Shown: positions 37,701 to 46,740 of the stretch, piece after piece
Layout of the letters: the number at the start of each line of letters is the position of its first letter
How positions within the stretch are numbered: position 1 is the stretch's first letter
Assembly (NCBI RefSeq): GCF_024971095.1
Contig: NZ_CP069717.1
Coordinates: 1,612,001-1,676,000, forward strand
Direction of reading: 5' to 3'
DNA: 64,000 bases
Origin: Microbacterium neungamense
GTDB taxonomy: Bacteria; Actinomycetota; Actinomycetes; Actinomycetales; Microbacteriaceae
Translations under genes and position numbers: made by a program
Notes under the pieces: generated by a model
What the model was told of the DNA's origin: nothing
Databases searched by the model: none
Seen by the model: only the letters and a program-made list of their open reading frames with translations

Positions 37701-39653
37701 GTGACGACCAATCAGCAGGCCGACCCCCTCATCGGGCGGCTTGTCGACGGCCGTTACCGGGTGCGAGCGCGCATCGCCCGCGGCGGCATGGCCACCGTGT
37801 ATGTCGCCACCGACATGCGTCTCGAGCGCCGCATCGCCCTGAAGGTCATGCACGCGCACCTCAGCGATGACTCGGCGTTCCAAAGCCGGTTCATCCAGGA
37901 GGCCCGCGCCGCGGCCCGCCTCGCCGACCCGCACGTCGTGAACGTCTTCGACCAGGGTCAGGACGGCGAGCTCGCGTACCTGGTGATGGAGTACCTGCCC
38001 GGCATCACGCTGCGCGAACTGCTCAAGGAGCAGAAGCGTCTCACGGTCACGCAGACCATCACGATCATGGACGCCGTGCTGGCCGGGCTCGCCGCCGCGC
38101 ACCGCGCCGGCATCGTGCACCGCGACGTGAAGCCGGAGAACGTGCTGCTTGCCGAGGACGGCCGCATCAAGATCGGCGACTTCGGGCTCGCCCGCGCGAC
38201 CACGGCGAACACCGCCACCGGTCAGCAGCTGCTCGGCACGATCGCGTACCTCGCGCCCGAGCTCGTCACCCGCGGCACGGCGGATGCCCGCAGCGACATC
38301 TACGCGCTGGGCATCATGCTGTACGAGATGCTCGTCGGGGAGCAGCCGTACAAGGGCGAGCAGCCCATGCAGATCGCGTTCCAGCACGCCACCGAGCAGG
38401 TGCCGCGCCCCAGCATCCGCAATCCCGGGGTGCCGGAGGCCCTCGACGAGCTCGTGCTGTGGGCGACCGAGAAGTCCCCCGACGAGCGCCCCTCGGATGC
38501 GCAGGAGATGCTCGACCGGCTGCGCGAGATCGAGCGCGAGATCGGCGTGACGCCGGTGGTGACGACCACCACGGCGCACGGCGGCGGCGGTCTCGACTCG
38601 GGCGCGGTCACCACCGTGCTCCCCGGGGCCACGGCGGTGATCGGGCGGCAGACCGGCGAGGCACCTCTCGCCGACGCGGACAACGCCACGCTGCTGCGCC
38701 GGCGCACCGCACGGCGCCGGGCGCGCGGTGCGTTCCTGCTCTCGCTCGTGCTGCTGCTGGCGGTGCTCGCCGGCGGCGTGGGCTGGTGGTTCGGCTCCGG
38801 GCCGGGATCGCTGGTGGCGGTTCCGGCGGTCGCCGGGATGACCTACGAGGAGGCGGCGGCCGCGCTGGAGGAGGACGGGTTCATCCCGGCGCGCGCGGAG
38901 GAGAACTCCGTCGAGGTGCCGGCCGGGATCGCGATCCGCTCGCAGCCCGGCGAGGGGGAGCGCCTCGACCAGGGCGCGGAGGTCACGGTGGTGGTCTCGG
39001 CCGGACCTGCCGCGCACACCGTCGAGCCGCTGAACGGGAAGACCGAGACGGAGGCGCGGGAGTACCTGGCGAGCCTGAACGTCACCGTGGCCGAGGAGTC
39101 GCTGCGGATGTTCTCGCGCGCGGACCGCGACACCGTGATCAACGCGTTCGTCACGCCGCGCGCGGGCGGGGAGGCGTACGGATGCGGCGAGGGGTGCGAC
39201 CTGTTCGAGGCCGACAGCGTGGAGCTGTACGTCTCGGTGGGCGCGTTCCCCGATGTGTCCGGGATGTCGGTGGAGGAGGCGACGCGCACGCTCACCGAGC
39301 ACGATCTGCAGGTATCGTCGGAGCCGCAGTACGCCTTCAGCGACGAGCTCGACAAGGGCATCGTGATCGGCGTCGCGGACCGCGCCGAGGAGGGCAACTG
39401 GCGTCTCGGCGACACGGTGACCCTCATCGTGTCCAAGGGCCCGGAGCTCTTCCCGGTGCCCGACGTGACCGGTCAGACGCTCGCGCAGGCGAAGGCCGAG
39501 CTCGAGGAGCACGGCTTCACGGCGACCTACGCCGCCTGGGGCGACCTGCCTGGATTCGCCGATCTCGCCCAGGTCACCGCGCAGGACCCGGGCTCGGATG
39601 CCTCCCTCCCCCGCGGCGGCACCGTGAAGCTGACCATCCAGCTCAGCGGCTGA
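37701..39653 (+). CDS. Serine/threonine protein kinase with four PASTA domains
   Basis: Transmembrane Hanks-type kinase, 650 residues, sensing muropeptides or lipid II through PASTA domains. Kinase domain about 14-280: glycine loop ARGGMATVY, Lys48, HRD 140-142, DFG 160-162 and the activation loop with TATGQQLLGT. A Thr/Ala/Gly-rich juxtamembrane region leads to the membrane helix (344-365). Four extracellular PASTA repeats lie at about 371-436, 437-515, 516-581 and 583-649. The second has an insert with Cys495 and Cys499 (YGCGEGCD), which could form a disulfide. Position beside the Rv2175c-like gene and aroG corresponds to mycobacterial pknL, although PknL lacks PASTA domains. GTG start. Confidence 0.93.
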   Translation: MTTNQQADPLIGRLVDGRYRVRARIARGGMATVYVATDMRLERRIALKVMHAHLSDDSAFQSRFIQEARAAARLADPHVVNVFDQGQDGELAYLVMEYLPGITLRELLKEQKRLTVTQTITIMDAVLAGLAAAHRAGIVHRDVKPENVLLAEDGRIKIGDFGLARATTANTATGQQLLGTIAYLAPELVTRGTADARSDIYALGIMLYEMLVGEQPYKGEQPMQIAFQHATEQVPRPSIRNPGVPEALDELVLWATEKSPDERPSDAQEMLDRLREIEREIGVTPVVTTTTAHGGGGLDSGAVTTVLPGATAVIGRQTGEAPLADADNATLLRRRTARRRARGAFLLSLVLLLAVLAGGVGWWFGSGPGSLVAVPAVAGMTYEEAAAALEEDGFIPARAEENSVEVPAGIAIRSQPGEGERLDQGAEVTVVVSAGPAAHTVEPLNGKTETEAREYLASLNVTVAEESLRMFSRADRDTVINAFVTPRAGGEAYGCGEGCDLFEADSVELYVSVGAFPDVSGMSVEEATRTLTEHDLQVSSEPQYAFSDELDKGIVIGVADRAEEGNWRLGDTVTLIVSKGPELFPVPDVTGQTLAQAKAELEEHGFTATYAAWGDLPGFADLAQVTAQDPGSDASLPRGGTVKLTIQLSG

Positions 39654-39660
39654 CCCAGCA

Positions 39661-39682
39661 CAGCGCGACCGAGACGAAACGC
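39661..39682 (+). repeat. Partial dispersed repeat
   Basis: CAGCGCGACCGAGACGAAACGC, the 3' half of the dispersed repeat, eight bases after the kinase stop and repeated in full at 39705-39750. Confidence 0.7.
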
Positions 39683-39704
39683 CCCCCGAACGGATGCCAC
39701 GCTT

Positions 39705-39868
39705 CCGGTCGTTGAGCGAGGACGCGCGCAGCGCGACCGAGACGAAACGCCCCGCCCCGGATGCTGAGCGCGTCAAAGCATCCGCACCCCACGACCGGTC
39801 ACCGACCGACCGGCGCAACAGTGCGTTTCGTCTCGCTCCGCCTCCGGCGGTGCTCGCTCAACGACCGG
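39705..39868. repeat. Facing pair of dispersed repeats between kinase and aroG
   Basis: Forward copy 39705-39750 (CCGGTCGTTGAGCGAG...GAGACGAAACGC) and inverted copy 39823-39868 (GCGTTTCGTCTCGC...CTCGCTCAACGACCGG). The two are complementary over most of their 46 bases with a 72-base centre, so the convergent kinase and aroG transcripts could each fold this into a long hairpin. No gene or T-run terminator is visible in this 226-base gap. Confidence 0.85.
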
Positions 39869-39879
39869 AAGGGGACTAC

Positions 39880-41217
39880 CTAGCGCTTCTCGAGCTCCTC
39901 CGCGACGAGGAAGGCGAGCTCGAGGCTCTGCATGTGGTTCAGGCGCGGGTCGCACAGGCTCTCGTAGCGCGTCGCCAGGCCGGCCTCGTCGATCTGCTCG
40001 GAGCCGCCCAGACACTCGGTGACGTCGTCACCGGTGAGCTCGACGTGGATGCCGCCCGGGTACGTGCCCACGGCGCGGTGGGCCTCGAAGAAGCCGCGCA
40101 CCTCGTCGATGACATCGTCGAACCGCCGGGTCTTGTACCCCGTCGGCGTGGTGATGCCGTTGCCGTGCATCGGGTCGGTGACCCACAGCGGGTTGGCACC
40201 CGAGTCCTTCACGGCCTCGAGCAGCGGCGGCAGCGCGTCGCGGATCTTGCCGGCGCCCATGCGGGTGATGAAGGTGAGCCGGCCGGGCTCGCGCTCGGGA
40301 TCGAGCTTGTCGATGAGGGCGAGCGCGGTCTCCGGCGTGGTGGTCGGGCCCAGCTTGACCCCGATCGGGTTCCGGATGCGGGAGAAGTAGTCCACGTGCG
40401 CACCGTCGAGGTCGCGCGTGCGCTCCCCGATCCAGAGGAAGTGCGCGGAGGTGTTGTAGGGCGTGTTGGTGCGCGAGTCGATCCGGGTCATCGGGCGCTC
40501 GTAGTCCATCAGCAGACCCTCGTGCCCGGTGTAGAACTCGACGCGCTTGAGCTCGTCGAAGTCGGCGCCCGCGGCCTCCATGAACTGGATGGCGCGGTCG
40601 ATCTCGGCGGCCATGCGCTCGTAGCGCTGGTTGGCCGGGTTCTGCGCGAAGCCCTTGTTCCACGAGTGCACCTCGCGGAGGTCGGCGAAGCCGCCCTGGG
40701 TGAACGCGCGGATGAGGTTCAGGGTGGATGCCGCGGTGTGGTAGCCCTGCAGCAGGCGCGAAGGGTCGGCCTGCCGGGACTGCTCGGTGAAGTCGTAGCC
40801 GTTGACGATGTCGCCGCGGTAGGCCGGCAGCGTGACGTCGCCGCGGGTCTCGGTGGCGCTGGAGCGCGGCTTGGCGAACTGCCCGGCCATGCGCCCCATC
40901 TTCACCACGGGCATCGAGGCGCCGTAGGTGAGCACGACCGCCATCTGCAGCACCGTCTTGATGCGGTTGCGGATCTGGTCGGCGGTGGCGCCGGCGAAGG
41001 TCTCGGCGCAGTCGCCGCCCTGCAGCAGGAACGCCTTCCCTGATGCCGCGCGGGCCAGCCGGTCGCGGAGGTGGTCCACCTCACCGGCGAACACCAGCGG
41101 GGGCAGCGCCGCGATCTGCGCGGAGATCTCGGAGACGCGCTCGGCGTCGGGCCACTGGGGCTGCTGCTTGATGGGGAGGGATCGCCACGCGTCGAGGTCA
41201 GGGTGCGAGGGAAGCAT
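39880..41217 (-). CDS. aroG: 3-deoxy-7-phosphoheptulonate synthase, class II
   Basis: First step of the shikimate pathway, joining phosphoenolpyruvate and erythrose 4-phosphate (EC 2.5.1.54). The 445 residues match the class II (plant/mycobacterial Rv2178c) type: FLLQGGDCAETF, KMGRMAGQFAKPRS, the THFLWIGERTR-like SAHFLWIGERTR stretch, and GIHVELTGDDVTECLGG near the C-terminus with metal-binding Glu. The ATG at 41217 has TAAGCT six bases upstream. In mycobacteria this enzyme pairs with chorismate mutase; none is encoded here. Confidence 0.96.
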   Translation of the reverse strand: MLPSHPDLDAWRSLPIKQQPQWPDAERVSEISAQIAALPPLVFAGEVDHLRDRLARAASGKAFLLQGGDCAETFAGATADQIRNRIKTVLQMAVVLTYGASMPVVKMGRMAGQFAKPRSSATETRGDVTLPAYRGDIVNGYDFTEQSRQADPSRLLQGYHTAASTLNLIRAFTQGGFADLREVHSWNKGFAQNPANQRYERMAAEIDRAIQFMEAAGADFDELKRVEFYTGHEGLLMDYERPMTRIDSRTNTPYNTSAHFLWIGERTRDLDGAHVDYFSRIRNPIGVKLGPTTTPETALALIDKLDPEREPGRLTFITRMGAGKIRDALPPLLEAVKDSGANPLWVTDPMHGNGITTPTGYKTRRFDDVIDEVRGFFEAHRAVGTYPGGIHVELTGDDVTECLGGSEQIDEAGLATRYESLCDPRLNHMQSLELAFLVAEELEKR

Positions 41218-41223
41218 CCTCTC

Positions 41224-41229
41224 AGCTTA
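41224..41229 (-). promoter_or_regulatory. -10 box TAAGCT of aroG
   Basis: TAAGCT on the minus strand exactly six bases before the aroG ATG; leaderless transcript predicted. Confidence 0.55.
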
Positions 41230-41279
41230 GTGCGGGTCCGGAGGTGCCGATCGCGCTGTGACGCCCGTTCGGAGGCGGC

Positions 41280-41978
41280 TCAGCGGCGCCTGCCCGCGCG
41301 CACCGGGAGGCGATCCTTCACCGTCGACGCGTACACGTCCTCGTACTCCTGCGCGCCGAGGCGCTGCAGCGCCACCATGATCTCGTCGGTGACCGAGCGG
41401 AGGATGTACCGGTCGTTCTCCATGCCGGCGTAGCGCGAGAAGTCGAGCGGCTCCCCGATCACCACGCCGACGCGCATCACCTTCGGGATGCGCTGCCCGA
41501 TCGGCATCGCCGTGTCGGTGTCGACCATGATCACCGGGATCACCGGCACGTGCGCCTCCAGCGCCATGCGTGCGATGCCGGTGCGTCCGCGGTACAGCTT
41601 GCCGTCCGGGCTGCGCGTCCCCTCCGGGTAGATCCCGAGCAGGTGGCCGCGGCCCAGGACCTGCAGGCCGGTGTTGAGAGAGGCCTCGGATGCCTTGCCG
41701 CCGGAGCGGTCGATGGGCAGCTGGCCCGTCGCCTTCATGAAGAAGCGGGTCGCCCAGCCCTTCAGTCCGCGGCCGGTGAAGTAGTCGCTCTTCGCGAGGA
41801 ACGACATCGGGCGATCGATCATGAGCGGAAGGAAGATCGAGTCCGAGAAGGACAGATGATTGCTGGCAAGGATGGCGGCCCCGGTCGCGGGCACGTTCTC
41901 ACGACCCACGATCCAGGGGCGGAAGACCGCCTTGATCAGGGGCCCGAGCACGATGTACTTCATCAGCCAGTAGAACAT
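41280..41978 (-). CDS. plsC: 1-acyl-sn-glycerol-3-phosphate acyltransferase
   Basis: PlsC-family acyltransferase making phosphatidic acid (EC 2.3.1.51). The ATG at 41978 (MFYWLMKYIVLGPLIKAVFR) gives 232 residues; a frame 16 codons longer lacks a start signal. Catalytic NHLSFSD (40-46, HX4D) and the glycerophosphate-binding EGTRS (119-123) are intact, and the N-terminal 20 residues are hydrophobic and basic, suiting membrane association. A TAGACT box lies eight bases upstream and GCAAGG is also present. Divergent from the fadD15-like gene, as in mycobacteria. Confidence 0.92.
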   Translation of the reverse strand: MFYWLMKYIVLGPLIKAVFRPWIVGRENVPATGAAILASNHLSFSDSIFLPLMIDRPMSFLAKSDYFTGRGLKGWATRFFMKATGQLPIDRSGGKASEASLNTGLQVLGRGHLLGIYPEGTRSPDGKLYRGRTGIARMALEAHVPVIPVIMVDTDTAMPIGQRIPKVMRVGVVIGEPLDFSRYAGMENDRYILRSVTDEIMVALQRLGAQEYEDVYASTVKDRLPVRAGRRR

Positions 41979-41986
41979 CGCCTTGC

Positions 41987-41992
41987 AGTCTA
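41987..41992 (-). promoter_or_regulatory. -10 box TAGACT of plsC
   Basis: TAGACT on the minus strand eight bases upstream of the plsC ATG. Confidence 0.45.
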
Positions 41993-42050
41993 GCGCCGCG
42001 GATGCCTGCGCGACCCAGTTCCACATTCTGTGCGACTGAATCCCATGGCC

Positions 42051-42056
42051 TAGACT
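42051..42056 (+). promoter_or_regulatory. -10 box TAGACT of the long-chain acyl-CoA ligase
   Basis: TAGACT on the plus strand 38 bases before the GTG at 42095. Here the leader is about 32 bases and contains GAAGGAG, so this gene is leadered, unlike several neighbours. Confidence 0.45.
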
Positions 42057-42094
42057 CAGTGCATAGCCGCCCGTCCGGTACCGAAGGAGCTGCC

Positions 42095-43921
42095 GTGGTC
42101 CAGTTCGAAGTCCCCGCGATCGTCCCTGCCGACCCCGAGGCCAACATCACCGATCTGCTCGAGAAGCGCGTCGAGTCCACGCCGGACCGTGCCCTGTTCG
42201 CCGTGCCGGAGGGCGACGGCTGGCGCGACATCAGCGCCGCGGACTTCCGCACCGCCGTGGTCGCCCTGGCGAAGGGATTCGTCGCGGCCGGCGTGCAGCC
42301 CGGCGACAAGATCGGCTTCCTCGCCCGCACCACCTACGAGTGGACGCTGGTCGACTTCGCGCTGTTCTACGCCGGCGCGGTCATGGTCCCGATCTACGAG
42401 ACCAGCTCCCCGGCGCAGATCCAGTGGATCCTCGAGGACTCCGGTGCGGTCGGCCTCATCGTCGAGTCCGCCGACCACTACGCGCGGGTGGACGAGGTGC
42501 GCGGCGACCTCCCCCTGATCCGCGAGGTGTGGCAGCTGCACCTCGGCATGATCGACACCCTCACCGCACGCGGAGCGGAGGTGGAGGATGCCGAGATCGA
42601 GCGGCGCCGCAGCCTCGCCGTCGGTTCGGACATCGCGACGCTCATCTACACGTCCGGCTCGACCGGGCGCCCCAAGGGGTGTGTGCTCACGCACAGCAAC
42701 TTCGTGGAGCTGACCCGCAACGCCGCCAAGGCTCTGGACGCCGTCGTGGCGACGCCGGGCGCCTCGACGCTGCTGTTCATCACCACCGCGCACGTGTTCG
42801 CCCGCTTCATCTCGATCCTCAACGTGCACGCCGGCGTGCGCACCGGGCACCAGCCCGACACCAAGCAGCTGCTCCCGGCGCTCGGCAGCTTCAAACCGAC
42901 GTTCCTGCTCGCCGTCCCGCGCGTGTTCGAGAAGGTGTACAACTCCGCGGAGCAGAAGGCCGAGGCGGCCGGCAAGGGCAAGATCTTCCGCGCCGCGGCC
43001 GCCGTCGCGGTGGAGCACTCCCAGCTGCGCGAGGAGGGGAAGAAGATCCCCCTCGGCCTGAAGCTGAAGTTCGCCCTGTTCGACAAGCTCGTGTACGCCA
43101 AGCTGCGCCACGCGATGGGCGGCAACGTCGTGTACGCGGTGTCGGGCTCGGCTCCCCTCGGACCGCGGCTCGGTCACTTCTTCCACAGCCTCGGCGTGGT
43201 GATCCTCGAGGGCTACGGCCTCACCGAGACCACGGCGCCGGCCACCGTCAACCTCGCCGACAAGTCGAAGATCGGCACGGTCGGCCCGGCGCTGCCGGGC
43301 GTCGGCATCCGTCTCGCCGAGGACGGCGAGATCGAGGTGCGCGGCATCAACGTCTTCAAGGAGTACTGGAAGAACCCGGAGGCCACCGAGGCCGCCTTCC
43401 ACGACGGCTGGTTCCGCACCGGCGACATCGGCAGCATCGACACCGAAGGGTTCCTCACCATCACCGGGCGGAAGAAGGAGATCATCGTCACCGCCGGCGG
43501 CAAGAACGTCGCCCCGGCCGCGCTGGAGGACCCGATCCGCTCCAACCCCATCGTCGGCCAGGTCGTGGTCGTCGGCGACCAGCGCCCGTTCATCTCCGCG
43601 CTGATCACCCTCGACCCGGAGATGCTGCCGACCTGGCTGGCTAACAACGGGCTGCCGGCAGACATGCCGCTCGCCGAGGCCGCGAAGAACGAGACCGTGC
43701 GGGCCGAGGTGCAGCGAGCCGTGGACCACGCGAACAAGGCCGTCTCGCGCGCGGAGTCGATCCGGAAGTTCACCATCCTGCCGATCGAATGGACCGAGGC
43801 CAGCGGACACCTCACCCCGAAGATGTCGATCAAGCGGAACGTGATCCTCAGCGACTTCGCCGACGAGATCGACCGCATCTACGACGAGCCGGTGCAGACC
43901 ACCAACGTCTCCCTCGGCTGA
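42095..43921 (+). CDS. fadD15: Long-chain fatty acid--CoA ligase (FadD15-like)
   Basis: AMP-forming acyl-CoA synthetase, 608 residues. The GTG at 42095 was chosen for the GAAGGAG seven bases upstream; an ATG frame from 42002 lacks it and overlaps the promoter. Motifs: LIYTSGSTGRPKGCVLTH (P-loop), the VSGSAPLGPRLGHFF and EGYGLTETTAPATV adenylation motifs, GWFRTGDIG, and GRKKEIIVTAGGKNVAP with the hinge before the C-terminal domain. The large ANL type with an N-terminal DLLEKRVESTPDRALF region resembles FadD15 of mycobacteria, which occupies the same neighbourhood. Feeds fatty acids into phospholipid synthesis next to plsC. Confidence 0.93.
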   Translation: MVQFEVPAIVPADPEANITDLLEKRVESTPDRALFAVPEGDGWRDISAADFRTAVVALAKGFVAAGVQPGDKIGFLARTTYEWTLVDFALFYAGAVMVPIYETSSPAQIQWILEDSGAVGLIVESADHYARVDEVRGDLPLIREVWQLHLGMIDTLTARGAEVEDAEIERRRSLAVGSDIATLIYTSGSTGRPKGCVLTHSNFVELTRNAAKALDAVVATPGASTLLFITTAHVFARFISILNVHAGVRTGHQPDTKQLLPALGSFKPTFLLAVPRVFEKVYNSAEQKAEAAGKGKIFRAAAAVAVEHSQLREEGKKIPLGLKLKFALFDKLVYAKLRHAMGGNVVYAVSGSAPLGPRLGHFFHSLGVVILEGYGLTETTAPATVNLADKSKIGTVGPALPGVGIRLAEDGEIEVRGINVFKEYWKNPEATEAAFHDGWFRTGDIGSIDTEGFLTITGRKKEIIVTAGGKNVAPAALEDPIRSNPIVGQVVVVGDQRPFISALITLDPEMLPTWLANNGLPADMPLAEAAKNETVRAEVQRAVDHANKAVSRAESIRKFTILPIEWTEASGHLTPKMSIKRNVILSDFADEIDRIYDEPVQTTNVSLG

Positions 43922-43922
43922 C

Positions 43923-43991
43923 GCTCGCTCAACGACCAGGTGGGGCTGCGCCCGCGAGACGGATGAGCGCTACACCCGTTCGACGACCGGG
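43923..43991. repeat. Degenerate dispersed repeat after the acyl-CoA ligase gene
   Basis: GCTCGCTCAACGACCAGG (43924-43941) and CGTTCGACGACCGGG (43977-43991) are decayed ends of the dispersed repeat, in the 78-base gap before the convergent deformylase gene. Confidence 0.5.
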
Positions 43992-43999
43992 TGCCCGTG

Positions 44000-44491
44000 T
44001 CAGAACCAGTCGCTCTCGCGCACCTGGCGCATCGCCAGCCGGCGCGTCTCCCCCTGGAGGCGGGACAGGTACACCGTGCCATCGAGATGGTCGGTCTCGT
44101 GCTGCAGGGCCTGGGCCAGCAGCCCCTCCCCCTCGAGCACGACCGGATTCCCGTCCAGATCGATGCCCTCGACCCGCGCCCACGGATGCCGCGGCGTGTC
44201 GTGCCAGAGCCCGGGGACCGAGAGGCATCCCTCCCCGGTCGGCACCGGCTCGCCGCGCACCTCGGTGAGGACCGGGTTGATCACGTACCCGATGTCGCCG
44301 TCGATGTTGTAGCTGAACGCCCGCTGCGCCACCCCGATCTGGTTGGCAGCGACGCCCGCGCGCCCGGGCACCGCGACGGTGTCGAGCAGATCGGCGATGA
44401 GAGCGCGCACGCCCTCGTCGATCTCCTCGATCGGCGCGCACACGGTGCGCAGGACGGGGTCGCCATACAGGCGGATCTCGCGGACCGTCAT
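44000..44491 (-). CDS. def: Peptide deformylase
   Basis: Removes the N-formyl group from new proteins (EC 3.5.1.88). All three motifs are intact in the 163 residues: GVAANQIG (46-53), EGCLSVP with metal ligand Cys89, and HETDHLDG with His131, catalytic Glu132 and His135. The start at 44491 overlaps the end of the MinD-like gene by four bases (ATGA), so the two are translationally coupled. The tail [22 protein letters not shown] is typical of actinobacterial Def. Confidence 0.96.
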   Translation of the reverse strand: MTVREIRLYGDPVLRTVCAPIEEIDEGVRALIADLLDTVAVPGRAGVAANQIGVAQRAFSYNIDGDIGYVINPVLTEVRGEPVPTGEGCLSVPGLWHDTPRHPWARVEGIDLDGNPVVLEGEGLLAQALQHETDHLDGTVYLSRLQGETRRLAMRQVRESDWF

Positions 44492-46698
44492 CGCGCCGCC
44501 TCCCGCAGGCCCTCGACCAGGCGGGCCGCGAGCTCACGAGCCGCACGCCGGGTCTCCGGCTGCAGGCTCTGGAAGTCGATCGCTCCCCCGCCGGCGATCT
44601 GCGGGTCGTAGGGGATCCTGACGACGTGCTTCGCGCGGGTGGCGAAGTGCGTCTCCAGCTCGTTCAGCCGCACCAGCGGGGATCCGGGCGTGGACTGATT
44701 GAGCACGACGATCGCCTGCCGGGCGAGCTCGGTGCGCCCGTTGGTCTCGAGCCAGGTGAGCGTCTCGGACGCCAGCCGCGCCTCGTCCACGCTGAGCCCG
44801 GACACGATCACGAGCTGGTCGGCGAGGTCGAGCATCGCGCCCATCACGGAGTGCACGATGCCGGTGCCGGAATCGGTGATCACGAGCGAGTAGTACTGCG
44901 CGGCGACGGCGGCGACGTCACGGTAGTCGGCATCGCCGAACGCCTCGGAGACGTGCGGGTCGGTGTCCGAGGCGATCACGTCGAGGCGCGTCTCGTCGCG
45001 CGCGACGATCGCGGAGATGTCGTGGAAGCCGCGGATGTCGTCCTGGATGCGGACCACGTCGCGCACCGAACTGCCGTGGTGCGTTCCGACGACGCGCTCG
45101 GCGAGCGTGCCGCGGTCGGGGTTCGCGTCGATGGCGACCACCCGGTCGTCGCGGGCGTCGGCGAGCGCCATGCCGAGCAGGGCGGTGACCGTGGTCTTGC
45201 CGACGCCGCCCTTGCGCGAGAGCACGGGCACGAAGCGGGCGGTTCCGGTCAGCGGCGCCGCGATGCGGGCGGTGAGCTCCTTGCGGGCCTTGACGCGCTT
45301 GCCGTCGCCGATGTTGATGCGCCGGCCGGAGAGGGTGTAGAGCAGGCGGCTCCAGGGTCCCTCGGGTTCGGGCTTCGCCACGCGGTGCGGATCGAGCAGG
45401 CGGTCGGCGGTGAGCAGGTCGGCGCTCTCCCGCGAGGTATCGCCGAGGTCCTCGAGACGCTTGGCCGTGAGCGTCACCTCGCGCGCGGGGACTTCGGATG
45501 CCGCGCGCGGCGCATTCGGACGATCGTCGGTGTCCACGGGTCGCTCCTCCTGGGTCGGGGTGCCGGGCCTGCGGGCCGCGGCCGCCGCGACGGCGGCTCT
45601 CGCCGCGGCGAGCCCGTCGGCGATGGTCTGCCGCTCGGCGGTGTGCCGCTCGTCAGGCGTCGCGGACAGAGATGCGGCGGCCGGCGATGGGACGGAGCGG
45701 ATGCCGGCTGCCGGCGCGCCGGCGGTGTCGATGTCGGCGTCCTCGGCGTCTTCGAGATCCGCGTCGTCGAACTCGGCCACGTCGTCGACGTCCTCGTCCG
45801 CGCGTTCCCGCAGCTCCACCTCGTCGCCCGCGAACCCGGCGTCCTCGACCTCGACGTCCTCCTCCTCGAGCTCGGCGCCTTCCTCCTCCGGCTCCGCGTC
45901 CTCGGCACCCTGAGCCTCGAGCTCGGCGCCGTCGCCCTCGAGGTCCGCGTCTTCGGCAGCGTCGTCCTCGAGGTCCGCGTCCTCGGCAGCCTCGGCCTCG
46001 AGCCCGGCGCCCTCGTCCTCGACCTCGACGTCCTCGACCTCGGCGTCCTCGACCTCGGCGTCCTCGACCTCGGCGTCCTCGTCTTCGAGCCCGGCGCCCT
46101 CGTCCTCGTCCTCGACCTCGGCGCCCTCGGCGTCCGCGGCGTCGTGCGCGACCTCGAGACGACCGTCTTCGGCATCCGTGGGCGCGTCGTCCGCGGACCG
46201 GGCCGCAGGACCGGCGCCCTCCGCCGCAGCGTCCTCGGGATCGACGGCTTCAGCCTTGACGGCTTGGACTTCGGCCTCGGTTTCGACCTCGGCCTCGGTT
46301 TCGACCTCGACCTCGGTTTCGACTTCGGCCTCGGTTTCGACCTCGACCTCGGTTTCGACCTCGGCTTCGTCCTCGTCGACCGGCGCGGACCCGGCATCCG
46401 TTGCCGCCTCGTCCGCACCTGCCGGGAGTTCGATCACGATCTCGGGCGTCTCCTGCTGGATGCGCGCGATCGTGTCCGGGTCCGCGACCGCGGAGGTGTC
46501 GATGATGAGGTCGGTGGGGATCTCGCCGTCGACGACGCCGTCGTCCACGAGGTCGTCGTCCTCCTCCGCGGGCAGGCTGACGCTCACCTGCGCCGTGCCG
46601 CCGAGGATGCCGAGGCTGGTGGTGTCGATGGATGGGGTCTCGTCGAGGACACCCAGTTCGTCGTCGGCCTCCGGCTCGTCGGTCTTCTTCGGCGTCAC
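44488..46698 (-). CDS. MinD/ParA-like ATPase with long acidic repeat region
   Basis: 736-residue protein in two parts. Residues 1-350 are extremely acidic and repetitive: a run of hexapeptides ETE(V/A)EV (about 115-145), AEVED pentapeptides (about 205-225) and many ED(A)DLE blocks, encoded by 18- and 15-base DNA repeats at about 46263-46380 and 46030-46090. The C-terminal 245 residues are a MinD-type ATPase: Walker A KGGVGKTT at 496-503, [15 protein letters not shown], the LVITDSGTG switch and a [15 protein letters not shown] stretch. It recalls EspI-like MinD ATPases with unstructured N-termini, but no type VII genes are near. GTG start with GGAG upstream; coupled to def. Function unknown. 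Confidence 0.85.
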   Translation of the reverse strand: MTPKKTDEPEADDELGVLDETPSIDTTSLGILGGTAQVSVSLPAEEDDDLVDDGVVDGEIPTDLIIDTSAVADPDTIARIQQETPEIVIELPAGADEAATDAGSAPVDEDEAEVETEVEVETEAEVETEVEVETEAEVETEAEVQAVKAEAVDPEDAAAEGAGPAARSADDAPTDAEDGRLEVAHDAADAEGAEVEDEDEGAGLEDEDAEVEDAEVEDAEVEDVEVEDEGAGLEAEAAEDADLEDDAAEDADLEGDGAELEAQGAEDAEPEEEGAELEEEDVEVEDAGFAGDEVELRERADEDVDDVAEFDDADLEDAEDADIDTAGAPAAGIRSVPSPAAASLSATPDERHTAERQTIADGLAAARAAVAAAAARRPGTPTQEERPVDTDDRPNAPRAASEVPAREVTLTAKRLEDLGDTSRESADLLTADRLLDPHRVAKPEPEGPWSRLLYTLSGRRINIGDGKRVKARKELTARIAAPLTGTARFVPVLSRKGGVGKTTVTALLGMALADARDDRVVAIDANPDRGTLAERVVGTHHGSSVRDVVRIQDDIRGFHDISAIVARDETRLDVIASDTDPHVSEAFGDADYRDVAAVAAQYYSLVITDSGTGIVHSVMGAMLDLADQLVIVSGLSVDEARLASETLTWLETNGRTELARQAIVVLNQSTPGSPLVRLNELETHFATRAKHVVRIPYDPQIAGGGAIDFQSLQPETRRAARELAARLVEGLREAAR
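46030..46380. repeat. Tandem repeats coding acidic peptides in the MinD-like gene
   Basis: Two blocks. At about 46263-46380, five 18-base units alternate GACCTCGGTTTC and related triplets, encoding [12 protein letters not shown]. At about 46030-46090, 15-base units GACCTCGGCGTCCTC encode AEVED. Each unit is a multiple of three, so copy number can change without breaking the frame. Confidence 0.85.
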
Positions 46699-46740
46699 TG
46701 TTTCACTCCAAGCTTGTGCGAGCTTCTCGCCCGCACAAGG

